Shown here: positions 20,392 to 31,208 of the stretch, piece after piece
How the letters are laid out: the number at the start of each line of letters is the position of its first letter
How positions within the stretch are numbered: the first letter of the stretch is position 1
DNA from: Massariosphaeria phaeospora
Lineage: Eukaryota; Ascomycota; Dothideomycetes; Pleosporales
Direction of reading: 5' to 3'
Length of the DNA stretch: 64,000 bases
Assembly: GCA_011032825.1 (NCBI GenBank)
Contig: JAADJZ010000005.1
Location: 315,001 to 379,000, forward strand
The notes under the pieces: model-generated
Seen by the model: the letters and a program-made list of their open reading frames with translations, nothing else
The model's database searches: none
Told to the model about the DNA's origin: nothing
Made by a program: the position numbers and the translations under genes

Positions 20392-23300
20392 CTTGGGCGT
20401 TTGGTGGGCTTGCGTTGGGATCAAAGGGTGAAGATATTGGTTGAGCGAAGGTAAGCTGGAGATGCTGATCGATGCTGAATACTGTAATGATGGTCAGGAA
20501 CACGGCCAATTCTGGATGTCTTTATAGTTTTTCGAGCCACTCTTTGCCTTCAGCATCTCGGAGATGACGATGCTCCTCATTCTGTGCTTCATGCAGTCTA
20601 ATCAACAGCTATCTCCTGACAATAGTTCGATTGATATGGGTGGTCTATCTTCATTAGCCGTGATGCTGTGTGACGCCAGCAGACCGAGTATTGAGGTTCA
20701 TCCAAGCGATCTATTCTCGTCGCAGACTTACCTGCCAAGATGTGAAGTCGTCGCCACCTTCGTGGCGCCGTCTTGCGATTGGGTTGCTCGCCTGGGAGTG
20801 CGAGAATTGTCCCTTAACGAAGTCTGCCAGCACGGCTGGGCCTATGTAATTGTTCTAGGCTAGATACGAGCATATTAATCTACAATCTGGCTGATTGATA
20901 GTCCCAGTCGAGTGTGCGGGCATTGCTACAATGCAGAGGGGTAGCCAGCAGTATCCAAAGAAAGACAAGTGGTTTCTGATTTCAAGGCGTTAGCGGTGAC
21001 TTCTTTTGATTCCTGAGGCAAAGGAAGGTGTTAACGAGACACCAATTTCTAGAAAGTAACAAATATGGAATGGTGATTGATATGTCTGGCACAAGGCGAC
21101 GGGCCGTTCGAAATGAATGAGGCTCTCTCGCTATAAGCTCGCGAAACTTTTCTTGGACGGGCCATTTTCTCGCGTATTCATTCCCCAGAACCATCTTCCA
21201 ACACTGGCCTACGATACCGGATCATATGATCGGTAGTTTCCTACTCAGAAATACTACATCATCCTATGATCAGACCGTTAGCTATTATTGGTACATTGCC
21301 GCTAAAGCGATGAACACAACGTCTCGCCACTGCAAGGATAAAGGTTATCGCGAGCCCATGGACGACCCTCCGCCACTGCAAGCATCGCATTGTTGAGAGA
21401 CCTAAGCCCGTATATTGCGCATCGCTAAACGACGAAGTGAGGCTCATGGCAGGAACACGCGAGAACCATTTATCTTGCCGTCTAAATACGGCTTTCGGTA
21501 GCACATGAGCGTTGTAACCGCTGCAGCGGATTGCGGGGGAATTGATAGTGGCCAATGGCAGGCACCGCCGGCAATGAGGTCCAGATTAAACCGTAGATTG
21601 GTGGGACCTGAAGGCTTATTGCAGCACCTATCAAGATCAAAGACCCAGTAATCTTGTGCATATATTGAGATGCGCGCTATCGTCCTGTAGGCTGGCCAGG
21701 ATGTCTCGATCTGTGCCGATCAACCGTTACGACGGGCTCAGTGGCGAGAGACGCATCTAGTCCTTTGCCTGGAGCAAGTATGGAAACACGTTCTTCGTAA
21801 AGACGGGTGAATGTTGAGCATGGGCTCCGTGCATATATTTCTTTCCGTAAATAGTTTCAATTGAGTGCAAACTGGGAGAGCAACTGTAGCAGCCATTAAG
21901 TGTCCTATCAGCCGTTCGTGATTGCTCAAAGTAAGACCACTAATCTCTCATACGTTGTTGATATCTTGTTCCGAGATGATCCTTTGGTAGGTAGCTGATG
22001 AAAACATTAGTGCTTAGCAACACACTTGAATCCAGTTCGTTAGTCTTCTCAGAAGGGGCCGCTCTCGTAGAGGCTGTTTACATTCGCCGGCGCGACGAGA
22101 GCGGGGTCAGTGCTATTGTCCCCCCCTGTTTTGCGTGTGATTCAGGAATTAGTACTCCCGGCTTGACAGCCTCGTAAACCATGCGTGCGGCTAACTTGCC
22201 CGCACAAACGACAGCCACATGCCCAATCTTTTCATCTAATACCACGTTCGCGTGGCCAAAGTCAACCGGGTGTGTGATTTTGCCTCGAACGTCTCCTTGC
22301 CTAGAAATAGGGACTATCTGGGAGATGTGACTGGCCATTTGCAACCGTAAAGCCGTTTTGCAAAAGTTCCCCTCTTTCTGTACAAGCAAGGCGCCACAGG
22401 CCATCCATTTTTATAACCGATTGTACATGGGTCTTGAATTGAATCCGATCGCGGTGAAAGCCCGTTCGTTTCCTTGTTTTCCGCCAGGTTCGGTCGTATA
22501 TCTTGCTCTGGAATTAACCGTCCATGACATCTCCGTCTGGAGGACATCCATTGAGATATCCCCGCATGCGGCATGCGTTCATTGTGTCCGGAAATTGGGG
22601 TAAATCATATTCTCGCTCTAGATGTCCCTGGAGTAACTGTCGTGCGCTTGAGTGGCGATAGCTATTCAGGTGGGCTCCAGGGGTTCGAGAGAGCGGCGAA
22701 CGACGTTGATGCTAGAAAGCTTTGAGCAATGTGATAACGTGGTAAAATCTTCTCGTAGCAACAGTTCACATACCTGCTCCAATGCCTGTAACCCCGTATT
22801 CGGCACCTTGACTTGCGTGCGTCATAATGAGAGCGGGGCCCTTTGGGCGTGATGGCTCCGGTATAACAGATTTCGGTGGACTTTGGCGACGACCTTGCGG
22901 TCAAGGTTTCTCTACCAGTCTCGGCGGTTCTTGGGGTGCAGTCCACCCATATGAGGTCCTTAATTCAGCCAGATAATCGTACGAGTGGCGCGCTCAACGA
23001 TGACGACCTCCCGCAGAACAAGGTTGGTAGGTGCACTCTAGTTGGTGGGCCGTGCACTGCTGGTCCGGCATCCCCGCTTTCTCAACGCGCCACAATTACC
23101 CCTCAACCTCACCTATACAGGTATCTTCGTTATTTATATTCTTCACTACGAAGGGACGAGGATGTATACGGAGATATGAGTGTCAGTCCGCGTTTGAGGT
23201 GTCGAACGCGGATGACTCATAGCCAACGTCCAACGTCCACCGTACCCACACGCTTTTATATATCGTTCTAGGAGGGCAATCAGAGATTCATTTACACAGT

Positions 23301-23795
23301 GTAGTCCCCGAGCGACCGGTACTTATTCGATGCATCTAAGCCTCCGTCGTCAGCCGTGGTGATTGCGCAGCATCCACCGGTAGCGGGTCTGTTTGAAGGG
23401 TCGTACGCCACTTGTGCGACTCTCGAGCACGGTTGCTGAGCTCCGCACAGGGCGTCTGTTCGCGGAGTCAACGTAAGAGTCAAAGGGTGAGGCGAAGAGT
23501 CAAATGTTTAACGCACACCTCAGCAGAGTCATACCGAAGACATAAAAGGATGGGACGTCGCAGGTTTCTTGTTCTTGCTTTCTACACCAACCTACGTACT
23601 CGACTCCGAGGTTTTTGGATCCTGATCCATACTGTGACAACTTAAGACATTTTTCTACACGTCAGTCAATCTACTGGCGAGCTATCTAGGATCCGACAAG
23701 TTATCTACCGATCTTCTCAGAGAACAAATCGTGGCAAAACTTCTGGTATTTTTCTCGCTGCCGACGGTATAGCAAACGCTCACACCTAAAGCATA
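20392..23795. other. 3.4-kb gene desert
   Basis: No frame here carries a recognisable domain, signal peptide or consistent splice pattern. The first ~200 bases are the hydrophobin promoter. Frames near 20564 (99 codons, plus), 21259 (98, minus) and 22078 (108, minus) are unsupported. No transposon protein remnant was recognised. It could be decayed genes or old repeat DNA. Confidence 0.45.
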
Positions 23796-24789
23796 ATGTC
23801 CGACAAAAGCGGGCACCCGTTCGATATTGCGACTCAGAAACGAGAAGATGCGCTCAATATCGGGGGATCCTTCAAGCGCTGGGTCCCTAATATATTCGAT
23901 AAAGCATCTTATACAATGTGGAGATATACTTCTACCGAAGGGGCGGAAATTCTTATCATAAAAGAGTCAACAGATCCACGTCGCCAACAGGATATACTGT
24001 CAGGCCTTGCGCAGATGATTGAAAAAGTTGGTGATGCCGCAGACCTCATGACTGGACTTGCGTCCAAGATTGGCCAATACTTCATAGAAGAGAAGCTTGA
24101 AGAAGGGAAGCTTGAAGATCACACAGAACCTAAAGAAAAGAAACTTGAAGATCACACAACACTTAAAGAAAAGAAGCTTGAGGATTACATAATAACTGTG
24201 AGAAACTGGATATTGAGCTCTCAACCGCCCTTCCTCAGCGCATTCTTTCCACTGCCGGATGATGAAAACGAAAAGTTGAAACCAGACGCACTCACCTTTT
24301 CCCTCGTCATTCAGCTCCACCAAGCCGTCGATCCCGAGCCTAGCGCCATAATCTTCGAGCGGAACCCGGGATTTATTTGACCAATTTGAGTCGTTCAGTC
24401 ATTGCTGACTATGTTGACTACCCATTAATTACAAACGCAACAGAAATGATTCGCAACGATATTTTTTTTGCAGCAGATGCTGCGCAACCACGTACGAGCA
24501 GTACTTCGAGGCCTTGGTGGATCACTTCCCAAAGTCCAAGATATTCGTCATCATATATGGAATAGGCGACTACAAGAATGTAGTGGACAGAAAGAGGACC
24601 TTGGAAATGCTCTGGAAACGTTTCACTAAGTTGCGGGCCAGGGCTGAGGAGACGGAGAAGAACGCTAAGGACCACCCGCTCCGTTACGAGGGGCCAGTGC
24701 TCAGAGTGCTGTTTGCTGGTCCAGGCACTGAGGAGATCGAGGAGTGGATTGAGGCAAAACGTTCGCCGATTGCAATCTTGGAGATGTGA
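23796..24789 (+). CDS. STAND/NACHT-like degenerate family member A (model uncertain)
   Basis: First exon from ATG 23796, open to 24380. A second coding block, ~24474-24789, follows a strong acceptor (T-run then GCAG). The donor joining them is unclear, so the gene may be spliced or broken. Block one contains YTMWRYTSTEGAEILIIKE, which aligns by eye with YINWRENFYNRAEFLILWE of member B. It also holds a charged repeat (KLEDHT..KEKKLEDHT..KEKKLEDY) at about 107-135, and DALTFSLVIQLHQ, like the helix before Walker B in NACHT proteins. Block two has SKIFVIIYGIGD (Walker-B position) and LRVLFAGPGTEE (where NACHT proteins have a TSRP-like strand). No P-loop (Walker A) is visible. Function unknown. 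Confidence 0.4.
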
Positions 24790-25640
24790 TATCTAAGCAT
24801 CTAGGTCTCTTCAGGTTTATCTAGTATCCTTTTTCTAGACAGGAGCCTGCTGAGCTAAAAGTGCGGTTTTCATTTCCTGTATTATTATTAGTGTAATTGG
24901 GCGGTGTTGCGTGTGTTATCTTTCCATTCTTTATGCATGTACTTTGATTACTTGTTGACGTGTCTGGTCTTTCCGAGTTATCAACTGATTCCAGTTATTT
25001 TCCACTGCAATAGTCACTAGTATTTCTCCCTTTTCTAGGGTCGACTTGACTAAACCATGATGTATCGCTAGTAAGTGCTAAGGCGTTGTATGGCGTGTTT
25101 CACCCGGCTATCTTCGGTAAAACGTAATTCTGACCATTGACTAGGTTCGAGGTGAGTCTTACCGGCCACGACGACTCACTATATCTCGTTCGATGGAGTC
25201 GTGTTAGAGTCATACCGCAGTATATCAGCACCTCGTTGACTAGGCTCGGCGTGAGTCTTACCGGCCACCACGACTCATTATACCTCGTTCGATTGAGTCA
25301 TGTTAGAGTCACACCGCAGTATATCAGCACCTCGTTGCTCTCTACGACGGCTTGTTCATACACCACACATTTTCACCTAGTTCACAACTGCGAAGCACAC
25401 ATTCCAGAACCTTCGTCTACACATCAGTAGTCCAGCTTATCTAGCGACCTTCTTCTCGATCTCGTTCCTTTGAATCATCTTAGGCTCATACCGTACTATA
25501 TCAGCACCTCATTGCTTTCTAAAACAGCTTGTCACAAATTCCAAGAACACAATCCACGCGAACATTCTAGCTATTCATTCTCATCATCAAATCACCACAA
25601 CAAGAGAGGCTGCTACACAGTGCCTTTGACTCCATCCTCT
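24790..25640. other. Intergenic region with tandem repeat
   Basis: About 850 bases between STAND-like members A and B. It holds the 99-bp tandem repeat at 25141-25337 and its partial copy at 25461-25530. The remaining sequence is T-rich and featureless. Confidence 0.4.
25141..25337. repeat. 99-bp tandem repeat, two copies plus a partial third
   Basis: Copy one 25141-25238, copy two 25240-25337, period 99 bases, highly similar (CTAGG[TC]TCG[AG][GC]GTGAG start; TATATCAGCACCTCGTTG end). A diverged partial third copy at 25461-25530 repeats the second half. The similarity makes a spurious open frame through the array. Confidence 0.85.
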
Positions 25641-25673
25641 TAGTGAGACATGGTCTAACAATCTAACTTTCAG

Positions 25674-26423
25674 CGAAGTCTACCACCGCTGCTCAAGGAC
25701 GACAGATATATCAACTGGAGGGAGAATTTCTACAATCGGGCGGAATTCTTAATTCTGTGGGAGGGTGAAATACCGCGGCCTGAGTACGTGAATGCGCCAT
25801 CTTCAACTCGGGAAATACTTGCACAACAGGTCCAGCTGCTCAAGAGGAAAAACTACCAGGATTCTGCTGTGGGGTGGAGAACAGCCGTACTGCATGCCTT
25901 CTATAACGAGGATGACGGAATGGACAGATCCAACAGCCCCAATCATGTTCTTTTGTCTCTCAAACGTCAACTAGAGATATACATCAGGCAGGATGATACA
26001 CTAGGAAGGATCGAATCTGCGCCAGAGGCTACTGCGATTGAGCACTTCAAACGTCTATTCAACATGATCCCCACCAATCGAAAGGTGTTTGTCATCATAC
26101 ATGATACTCGTTACGTGGAGACGTCGAACGCGTTTACGGCGCTCTGCAACCTCACCCGAGATATACTCAAACGAGAAGAGAAAAGGACCGAACCCATACA
26201 CTCAGAGATCGCGGATTTCGTACAGGAGACCACCGAAAAGCACAGTCTCAATTACAACTTCAAGAGCCTCCTCCATGAGGGTAAATTGAAAATCAAAAAA
26301 ACGCTAGGGGAAAAGGGCGTGCCGGGGCCGAATCTTAGAGTTCTGATCGCTGGGCCTGTTGCAGGGTCTTATCCAACACTATTGACGCGTGCAGAGAGCA
26401 AAGAATATGTTCACAAAATATGA
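25674..26423 (+). CDS. STAND/NACHT-like degenerate family member B (5' end unresolved)
   Basis: The coding frame is open from about 25659. A branch/acceptor (CTAACTTTCAG) ends at 25673, so this is probably the last exon of a spliced gene whose first exon I could not place. Order of marks: LLKDDRYINWRENFYNRAEF at the start; TAVLHAFYNEDDG..SNSPNHVLLSLKRQLE, resembling the 'FFF..G..RS..LLRSLLYQL' region after the P-loop in fungal NACHT proteins; KVFVIIHD at the Walker-B position; LRVLIAGPVAG at the TSRP position. Walker A is absent from the visible part. No ATG suits the frame start; a GTG at 25788 is not a credible fungal start. Confidence 0.4.
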   Translation, partial: RSLPPLLKDDRYINWRENFYNRAEFLILWEGEIPRPEYVNAPSSTREILAQQVQLLKRKNYQDSAVGWRTAVLHAFYNEDDGMDRSNSPNHVLLSLKRQLEIYIRQDDTLGRIESAPEATAIEHFKRLFNMIPTNRKVFVIIHDTRYVETSNAFTALCNLTRDILKREEKRTEPIHSEIADFVQETTEKHSLNYNFKSLLHEGKLKIKKTLGEKGVPGPNLRVLIAGPVAGSYPTLLTRAESKEYVHKI

Positions 26424-26443
26424 TTGCACGATCTTTGCTCCAC

Positions 26444-26739
26444 AGGTTCTGTTAGGCCGCTCGGACGGTGGCCTGTTCCGGCTTATTTGGGCGTCTGGTT
26501 TATCTCCTATTTGTTTTGTTTTTAGACCGATCAGTGTTCAACGGGTTGTTTTCGGCGTTTTGGACGATGGCGTGTATGGTTTATTTGGGCGTCTGTTTTA
26601 TTTCCTATGTGGTTTGTTTCAAGACTGACCACTGTTCCACGGGTTCTGTTAGGCGGTTTGAACGGTGGCTTGTATTGGTTTGTTTGTGCGTCTGTTTTAT
26701 TTCCTACCTGTTTTGTTTCCAGACTGATTATTCTTGTAC
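26444..26739. repeat. Three tandem ~98-bp copies
   Basis: Copies at about 26444-26541, 26542-26640 and 26641-26739. Each has GGGTT[CG]TGTT..GG[AT]CG[AG]TGGC, then TTTATTTGGGCGTCTGTTTTA-like and TGTTTCNAGACTGA blocks. The strand is strongly T/G-rich. It starts about 20 bases after the stop of STAND-like member B. Confidence 0.8.
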
Positions 26740-27023
26740 TATAGCGATTTGCAGGCTCCGAATGTAGACATATCTGTAGTTGAAACGTCACGGTGTTGCG
26801 TGTTGCGTCGTGCGAGTCGTCGTGCGAGAAGTCACAAGCCGAAGAAAAATTGAGGGAATCAAGGTTTCACGGCCCCATAGGTATTGATCAACGGCTTGGC
26901 AGGCGTCCACGGCACACGGCCTTTACTACGCCGCATGGCCTGTGCTCTAGCCTGTTCAACGCGCCTGCTGCCCTTCCTCCGTTCCTCACGACATCTCGGC
27001 GCTTCCGCATATCATCATTGAAA

Positions 27024-28774
27024 ATGATTGTGTCAATTGTCGCGACAATCTTGGCCCTTCCTGCTGCTTTCGCTGCATGGTCGGTCATCTCACTTAATCG
27101 CAACATTGCACAAGCAAGGTCCCTGAGGCTGCCCCTCCTCATTCGATGGGTGACTCCAACGAACCCGTTGTGGATGGTTTGGGGTAGCAAATTGGTGCGC
27201 CTTTGCCGACGGCTGGGTATTGCTGGCGAGAAACTCGATCGCTTCTACCTTTTCGGCTGGGAGGGTAACGAAAGATACAGAGTACATGCTGAGCTTGGTG
27301 ATGTTTTCGCCGTCGTTGCCCCAGGAGGCATCTGGGTTTACATCGCGGACCCAGACGCCGTGTGGGATGCCCTAAAACGACCGCATGAGTTCGGCCGAAA
27401 CCTTGAACAACTAGCTGTGCTCAATGTCTATGGCAAGAACTTATCAACCACCGAGGGCCACGAATGGCAGAAGCACCGCAAGATCACCGTGGCCACCTTT
27501 ACCGAACGAAATAACGAGCTTGTCTGGACATCGTCACTCAACCAAGCCAAAGGCATGTTGGATTATTGGGTCGATCGCGCAGCTCAGCCCGTCCGATCAG
27601 TTGCGGATGACTGCAAGACCTTTACCCTCAACGTGCTCGCAGCAGCACTCTTCTCGAAGCCTTATCCGTTTGAAGGTCAAGATGAAGCAGAGCTCAGACG
27701 TGCTGCTGGGGGAATGGATGACTCGTACCAGTACCGAGATTCTCTTTCGCAAATCCTCCGGAACATCATCCTTATCGCCATATTTGGAGGCGAGACATTG
27801 AAAAACTCTGCATGGATGCCTCTGGCATGGAAGCAAGCCGGCGAAGCCGTCTTCAGTTTTCGCTTGTACGTGCAGAGGCTTATTGATGAAGAGAAGGGAA
27901 CCATCACGAGAGGTCAACAAGATCGCAAAGACCTCGTCGCCGCCCTTGTACGCGCATCACTGGCCCAGAAGAATGAGGGAAGGGACATGACAGTCACTGA
28001 AGACGAGATAATTAGCAACACATTTGTGTATGCCTTTGCGGGCAACGATACCACGGCGATCACCCTCGCACATACTATCATGAACCTCGCTGCGAACCCT
28101 GAGACTCAAGACTGGATTTCCGAGGAGATCAACCACTACATGGAAACTGATGACTTCGCGTCGTGGCCATATCAGTCATGGACCAAATTAAAGCGCTGTC
28201 AAGCCGTCGTGGTAAGGATCCTGGCCTAGATCATCTTTTTCGCTAACTGACTACTTCATAGATGGAATCCCTACGCCTATGCCACCCCCTCATGTCATCT
28301 TCGAAGCTGACCAAAGAGGTTACGCAATTTCGTGTCGGAAAAAGCACCTACACACTCCCGCCAAACACCAACGTGCAGCTCAGTTTCTGCGGCCTTCACA
28401 CAAACACAAAAGTATGGGGAGAGACAGCCATGACATGGAATCCAGCGCGATTCGTATACAGCGTGGGGGACAGTCAAGATGTGTTCGAAGCGGAAAAGCT
28501 GCGGCCAAGTACGGAGAAAACCTTTCTCCCTTGGTCGTATGGCGATAGAGTTTGCCCGGGTAAGAAATTCTCCCAGGTTGAACTCGCTGCGACACTCGCG
28601 ATCTTGTTCCGCAACCATCGCGTTGATCCGGTCCCCGAGAATGGCGAAACGCTGAAAGAAGCGAGGGCGCGAGCACAAAAGGCGTCTTTGGATATTCAGA
28701 TGACATTGCTTTGCGAGATGTATCAACCACAACTTGTCGGGCTGAAGTGGACAGCGAAACCTGGCTCATCCTGA
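27024..28774 (+). CDS. Cytochrome P450 monooxygenase
   Basis: Exons 27024-28211 and 28262-28774 predict 566 aa (50-nt intron with branch GCTAAC). An N-terminal hydrophobic anchor (IVSIVATILALPAAFAAW) indicates an ER microsomal enzyme. All P450 signatures are present: I-helix AGNDTT at 339-344, ExxR E398-R401 at the start of exon 2, the WNPARF region, and heme loop FLPWSYGDRVCPGKKF with ligand C494. The general look is of the CYP4-like fungal clans; the CYP family and substrate cannot be told from sequence by eye. It lies between STAND-like members B and C, with no secondary-metabolite synthase nearby. Earlier in-frame codons from 26793 would add 77 residues before the anchor, so ATG 27024 is preferred. 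Confidence 0.92.
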
Positions 28775-29122
28775 GAATGCCAACAGCAGCCAAGGATACT
28801 AACCAAGGTATCGTCACCGTTATTCACATCGTTCGACCTGGCAACCGTAAAAACTATGGCGTGTCACTCCCAGTGGTTCACGGACAGTATTCAATGTTTT
28901 GATGTGTCATTCTGAAATCGTTTGTGGACGGTCGCTCTATACGCATTCATCTACTGATCAATATATAACTTTGTCTGCGTCTACACACTACCTCCAACCC
29001 TCCTCCTCTACACTTATTTTGCCTCAAACAATCAACTGCAGCTTTCATTATAATCAACATCTTGCTCTCGGTTCAATATCGTTCTCTTCCCTGTGTCGCT
29101 GCACAAGCAGTCCCAGCACAAG

Positions 29123-29926
29123 ATGCGCGCAATACGACGAATAATCAGAAATCTGAGAGCCGATGAGGAAGAGTATTTCGAGGATAGTGATGAAGACCGT
29201 GAGACGCCCGGGAACGAATACCGCCACGAGGAGTCGGATGTCGGTCCCTGGATAGAACCCCCATTCGCCTTAGCTGACAAGTTGGTTCTCAACATCAAAG
29301 GGGCATTGAATGCTTCCAAAACCTCTTCCCTATCTGTTGTTAGAGACGGGGCGGACAGGTCCAAGCCCCGACTCCGACATGACTGGATTGCCGCACATCT
29401 GAGATACCATATCGAGCCGGACTACAATTCCTTCGACGATCAGCCTGTACATCGCAGGGAACGACCCACTGTCATTGCTCTCAGGATCATCCTCGCAACC
29501 GATGCAAATTCCAAGCCAACCAAGGATGAGATGTTAAAAGCTCTGGTATGTCAGCTGCACGATCAACTCTCCGAGTACCAGCGATGCAAACATGCACTCG
29601 AGGAGATCATGATGAACGTGGAGAAAATGGACCGACCCCTAAATTGGATACATGTACTCGAACAACTACTCGCCGTCATCCGCGTCGAAATTCCCGTATT
29701 CGTTCTTCTTTACGGAGGAGATAGGGACGAGGTTTTCGAAGTCGTGCACGAGATCCAAAGGATGGGGACTACCAAACTTACCTCGAAGGTACACGTGGTG
29801 ATGACGGGTCCTGGCACCAACCGTGTCGCCACGTTGAAGAGGTGCAAAGTTTTTGTGGCCGACCCTACGGATTTCCAGATGCTGGATGGTGTTGAGGATA
29901 CGGTCGAGGGTAGTAGTGCTTATTAG
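29123..29926 (+). CDS. STAND/NACHT-like degenerate family member C
   Basis: Single open frame, 267 aa from ATG 29123. An acidic N terminus (EEEYFEDSDEDRE) is followed by a region laid out like a NACHT core after the P-loop: TVIALRIILATDA, MLKALVCQLHDQL, NWIHVLEQLLAVI, then VFVLLYGGDRDEVFE in the Walker-B position and KVHVVMTGPGTNR in the TSRP position, ending with FVADPTDFQML. Walker A is missing and the Walker-B acidic pair is altered. It shares the pattern 'hydrophobic strand, 25-75 residues, hydrophobic strand plus GP' with members A and B. Function unknown; a decayed or repurposed NTPase domain is my inference. Confidence 0.5.
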   Translation: MRAIRRIIRNLRADEEEYFEDSDEDRETPGNEYRHEESDVGPWIEPPFALADKLVLNIKGALNASKTSSLSVVRDGADRSKPRLRHDWIAAHLRYHIEPDYNSFDDQPVHRRERPTVIALRIILATDANSKPTKDEMLKALVCQLHDQLSEYQRCKHALEEIMMNVEKMDRPLNWIHVLEQLLAVIRVEIPVFVLLYGGDRDEVFEVVHEIQRMGTTKLTSKVHVVMTGPGTNRVATLKRCKVFVADPTDFQMLDGVEDTVEGSSAY

Positions 29927-31208
29927 ACTCAACGGCCTTGACTAAGTACAACTTCATCACGGCATGTACAACCTTGATTGTGTTGATTTGCCGGTTTCCA
30001 TTGGCGGGCATTAGAGGTGTCTTGTTACTTTTCTTACGTATTGATTCAATCCTTAGTCCGTTGGCGCGTGACTCGTTGATGTGTATGAGAGAACCTCCCA
30101 AGTTTCGAGTCTTTGTCTTCTGAGGTTGCTGAATAGCCCCTGCCTTTGTAAAACCAATCACGCAATAATCGCAATAGTACCTATACTCGGATTCCCAGAA
30201 GAGTCTACAGGACTTGCTAGCAGACTTGAGCTCTCGGGGCGTGACTCTGAAGATTTCTCTAGAACATTAGGGTTGTCAAGGTATGTACATCAACCCGCGA
30301 GATGGGTCACGTGGGTGTAGTTAGACAGGCTACCCGATTCAGTCATCTCCACTCTTTAATACCGCCACCAACCACAATTGTGCGATTTTTAATACGCGTC
30401 TATGCCTGTAAGTAGCACAAAGGGAGACCAAACACTGCCGTTTATCTTATGCCACAACATCTGCAGCTTCGAGGCATCGACTTAGCCTAGCGTACAAGAT
30501 GGCGAGGATTCTCCCAACAATGCTGAAGGCTGGCCCGCGCTCTCCCTTCACCCCCTGCCCAACATCCTCCTGTGTTACGGTCGTTAGCCTGTCGGTTTTC
30601 GATGATGATGCTTGCCCAGGTGAGAGAGCAGTCAGGTCCCGTGTCGAATTCTTCCAACCACAGAGACTGCTAGCGGCACAACACGCAGGAGTGTCAACAC
30701 CCTTGGCTCATGGTTTTTAATTCTTAGAAATCCGCATACGGTTCACAGTGTGATGAAGTTCGAATGTGGTGCAACAATGCGTCTGCCTGGTGCCACATCG
30801 CTGATCGTGCCATTCAGCCTAAAATGCTGACCAATCGCAGCCGCACTTGCGCCGCTCGACGTCAACCTCTCCCCACCTCCACCATCCACCATCCGCTATG
30901 CTTCCCTCATGCGGCTCTCACAACGCTACCCGGCTATCAACCTCGTCCCCGCACGCGTCGGAGGCGGCCGGCTCAGCTGTACCAGCACCGGCTTCATCGA
31001 AATGCGGGTGGGCTACATCCGAGACCGGACGGCCTGCATGTTGTGCCTGCTTGGCTCCGCTTTGAGGGCTTCGAGCCGTCATCGTGAGGTTTTATTCCCG
31101 CAGGAGACGAGCCGTTCGGAGTGGAACCGCGGGAGCTACGGCTGTTCATGATAAGCATACTTAAAGGGTTGGCGCCGAGGTATGTGGCAGTTTCAAGCAC
31201 TTCTCAAA
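29927..31208. other. Gene-free intergenic region
   Basis: About 1.3 kb without a supportable gene. Frames around 30499-31151 overlap in several phases and lack domains. The proximal ~200 bases likely hold the GH3 promoter. Confidence 0.45.

Noticed and set aside
22078..22404. 108-codon minus-strand frame in the gene desert
   Set aside because: No recognisable family, and several other frames overlap it; kept as unsupported.
25141..25155. GGTTCGAGG as a tRNA B-box
   Set aside because: Does not match GGTTCGANNCC and no A-box or cloverleaf partner at proper spacing.
25137..25430. 97-codon plus-strand open frame with repeated peptide
   Set aside because: Entirely a product of the 99-bp tandem repeat being a multiple of three; the start is in repeat DNA.
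25674..25780. Copia-type Gag homology for the Y-x-x-W-R..L-W segment of member B
   Set aside because: Resemblance limited to a few aromatic positions; no zinc knuckle, protease or polymerase nearby.
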